A stretch of DNA of 64,000 bases from Physcomitrium patens (taxonomy: Eukaryota; Streptophyta; Bryopsida; Funariales; Funariaceae), in NCBI RefSeq assembly GCF_000002425.4, contig NC_037258.1, positions 5,078,024 through 5,142,023 on the forward strand. Reading direction: 5' to 3'. Shown here one piece after another: positions 63,965 through 64,000 of this stretch (its first letter is position 1; every line of letters starts with the position of its first letter). The position numbers and the translations under genes are program-made. The notes beneath the pieces were generated by a model that was given only the letters and a program-made list of their open reading frames with translations, was not told where the DNA came from and made no database searches.

Positions 63965-64000
<36 letters not shown>
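59001..64000. other. AT-rich intergenic DNA
   Basis: No gene is recognised. (TA)n tracts lie at 61845-61862 and 62041-62078. An (AACAA/CAAA)n-like tract is at 63118-63165. The window ends in a run of T at 63968-64000 that continues beyond it. Short open frames are compatible with chance. Confidence 0.6.

Noticed and set aside
63968..64000. Terminal poly-T as a poly(A) tail of a retroposon on the minus strand
   Set aside because: The run meets the window edge, and no coding sequence or target duplication can be seen to support a retroposon.

Overview
The window is nuclear DNA from a plant, most likely a bryophyte and probably a moss. The base composition is very AT-rich and (TA)n microsatellites are everywhere. 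The few real genes sit in short islands of higher GC with intron-type splice signals. A long single-exon bHLH regulator and plant-type Ty1/copia and Ty3/gypsy retroelements are present. The moss assignment is inference from general character, not from a diagnostic gene. There is no prokaryotic gene organisation.

Layout. 1-3280 is the 3' part of a decayed Ty3/gypsy element (reverse transcriptase, RNase H, integrase), with an LTR starting at 3281. 4317-4740 is a degenerate TTTAGGG-like interstitial repeat. 4897-7071 is a broken Ty1/copia piece on the minus strand. 8030-10440 is a second, strongly decayed gypsy element of chromovirus type, ending in a chromodomain and an LTR-like tail. 14387-15970 is a complete Tc1-type DNA transposon with perfect inverted repeats, a TA target duplication and a DD34E transposase broken by one stop codon. 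18098-22138 is a long first exon of a repeat-rich, extremely acidic protein of unknown function, with a probable short last exon near 22427-22624. 29972-30561 (minus) is a broken PMS1/MutL-homologue fragment. 36130-38067 (minus) encodes a 645-residue bHLH protein; a TATA box lies near 38749, and the inferred leader carries a tandem duplication and an upstream ORF. Four further GC-richer islands (33.3-36.1, 42.5-43.7, 48.6-51.4 and 55.6-59.0 kb) look transcribed or formerly genic, but I could not identify a product in them. The rest is AT-rich intergenic DNA.

The two convincing host loci (acidic protein; bHLH factor) are about 14 kb apart on opposite strands and show no sign of working together. 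The most unusual item is the Tc1/DD34E element, because plant mariner-like elements are normally of another type. Three strong hairpins (20780-20820 inside a coding exon, 35109-35162, 45738-45790) are structures that the gene annotation does not explain.
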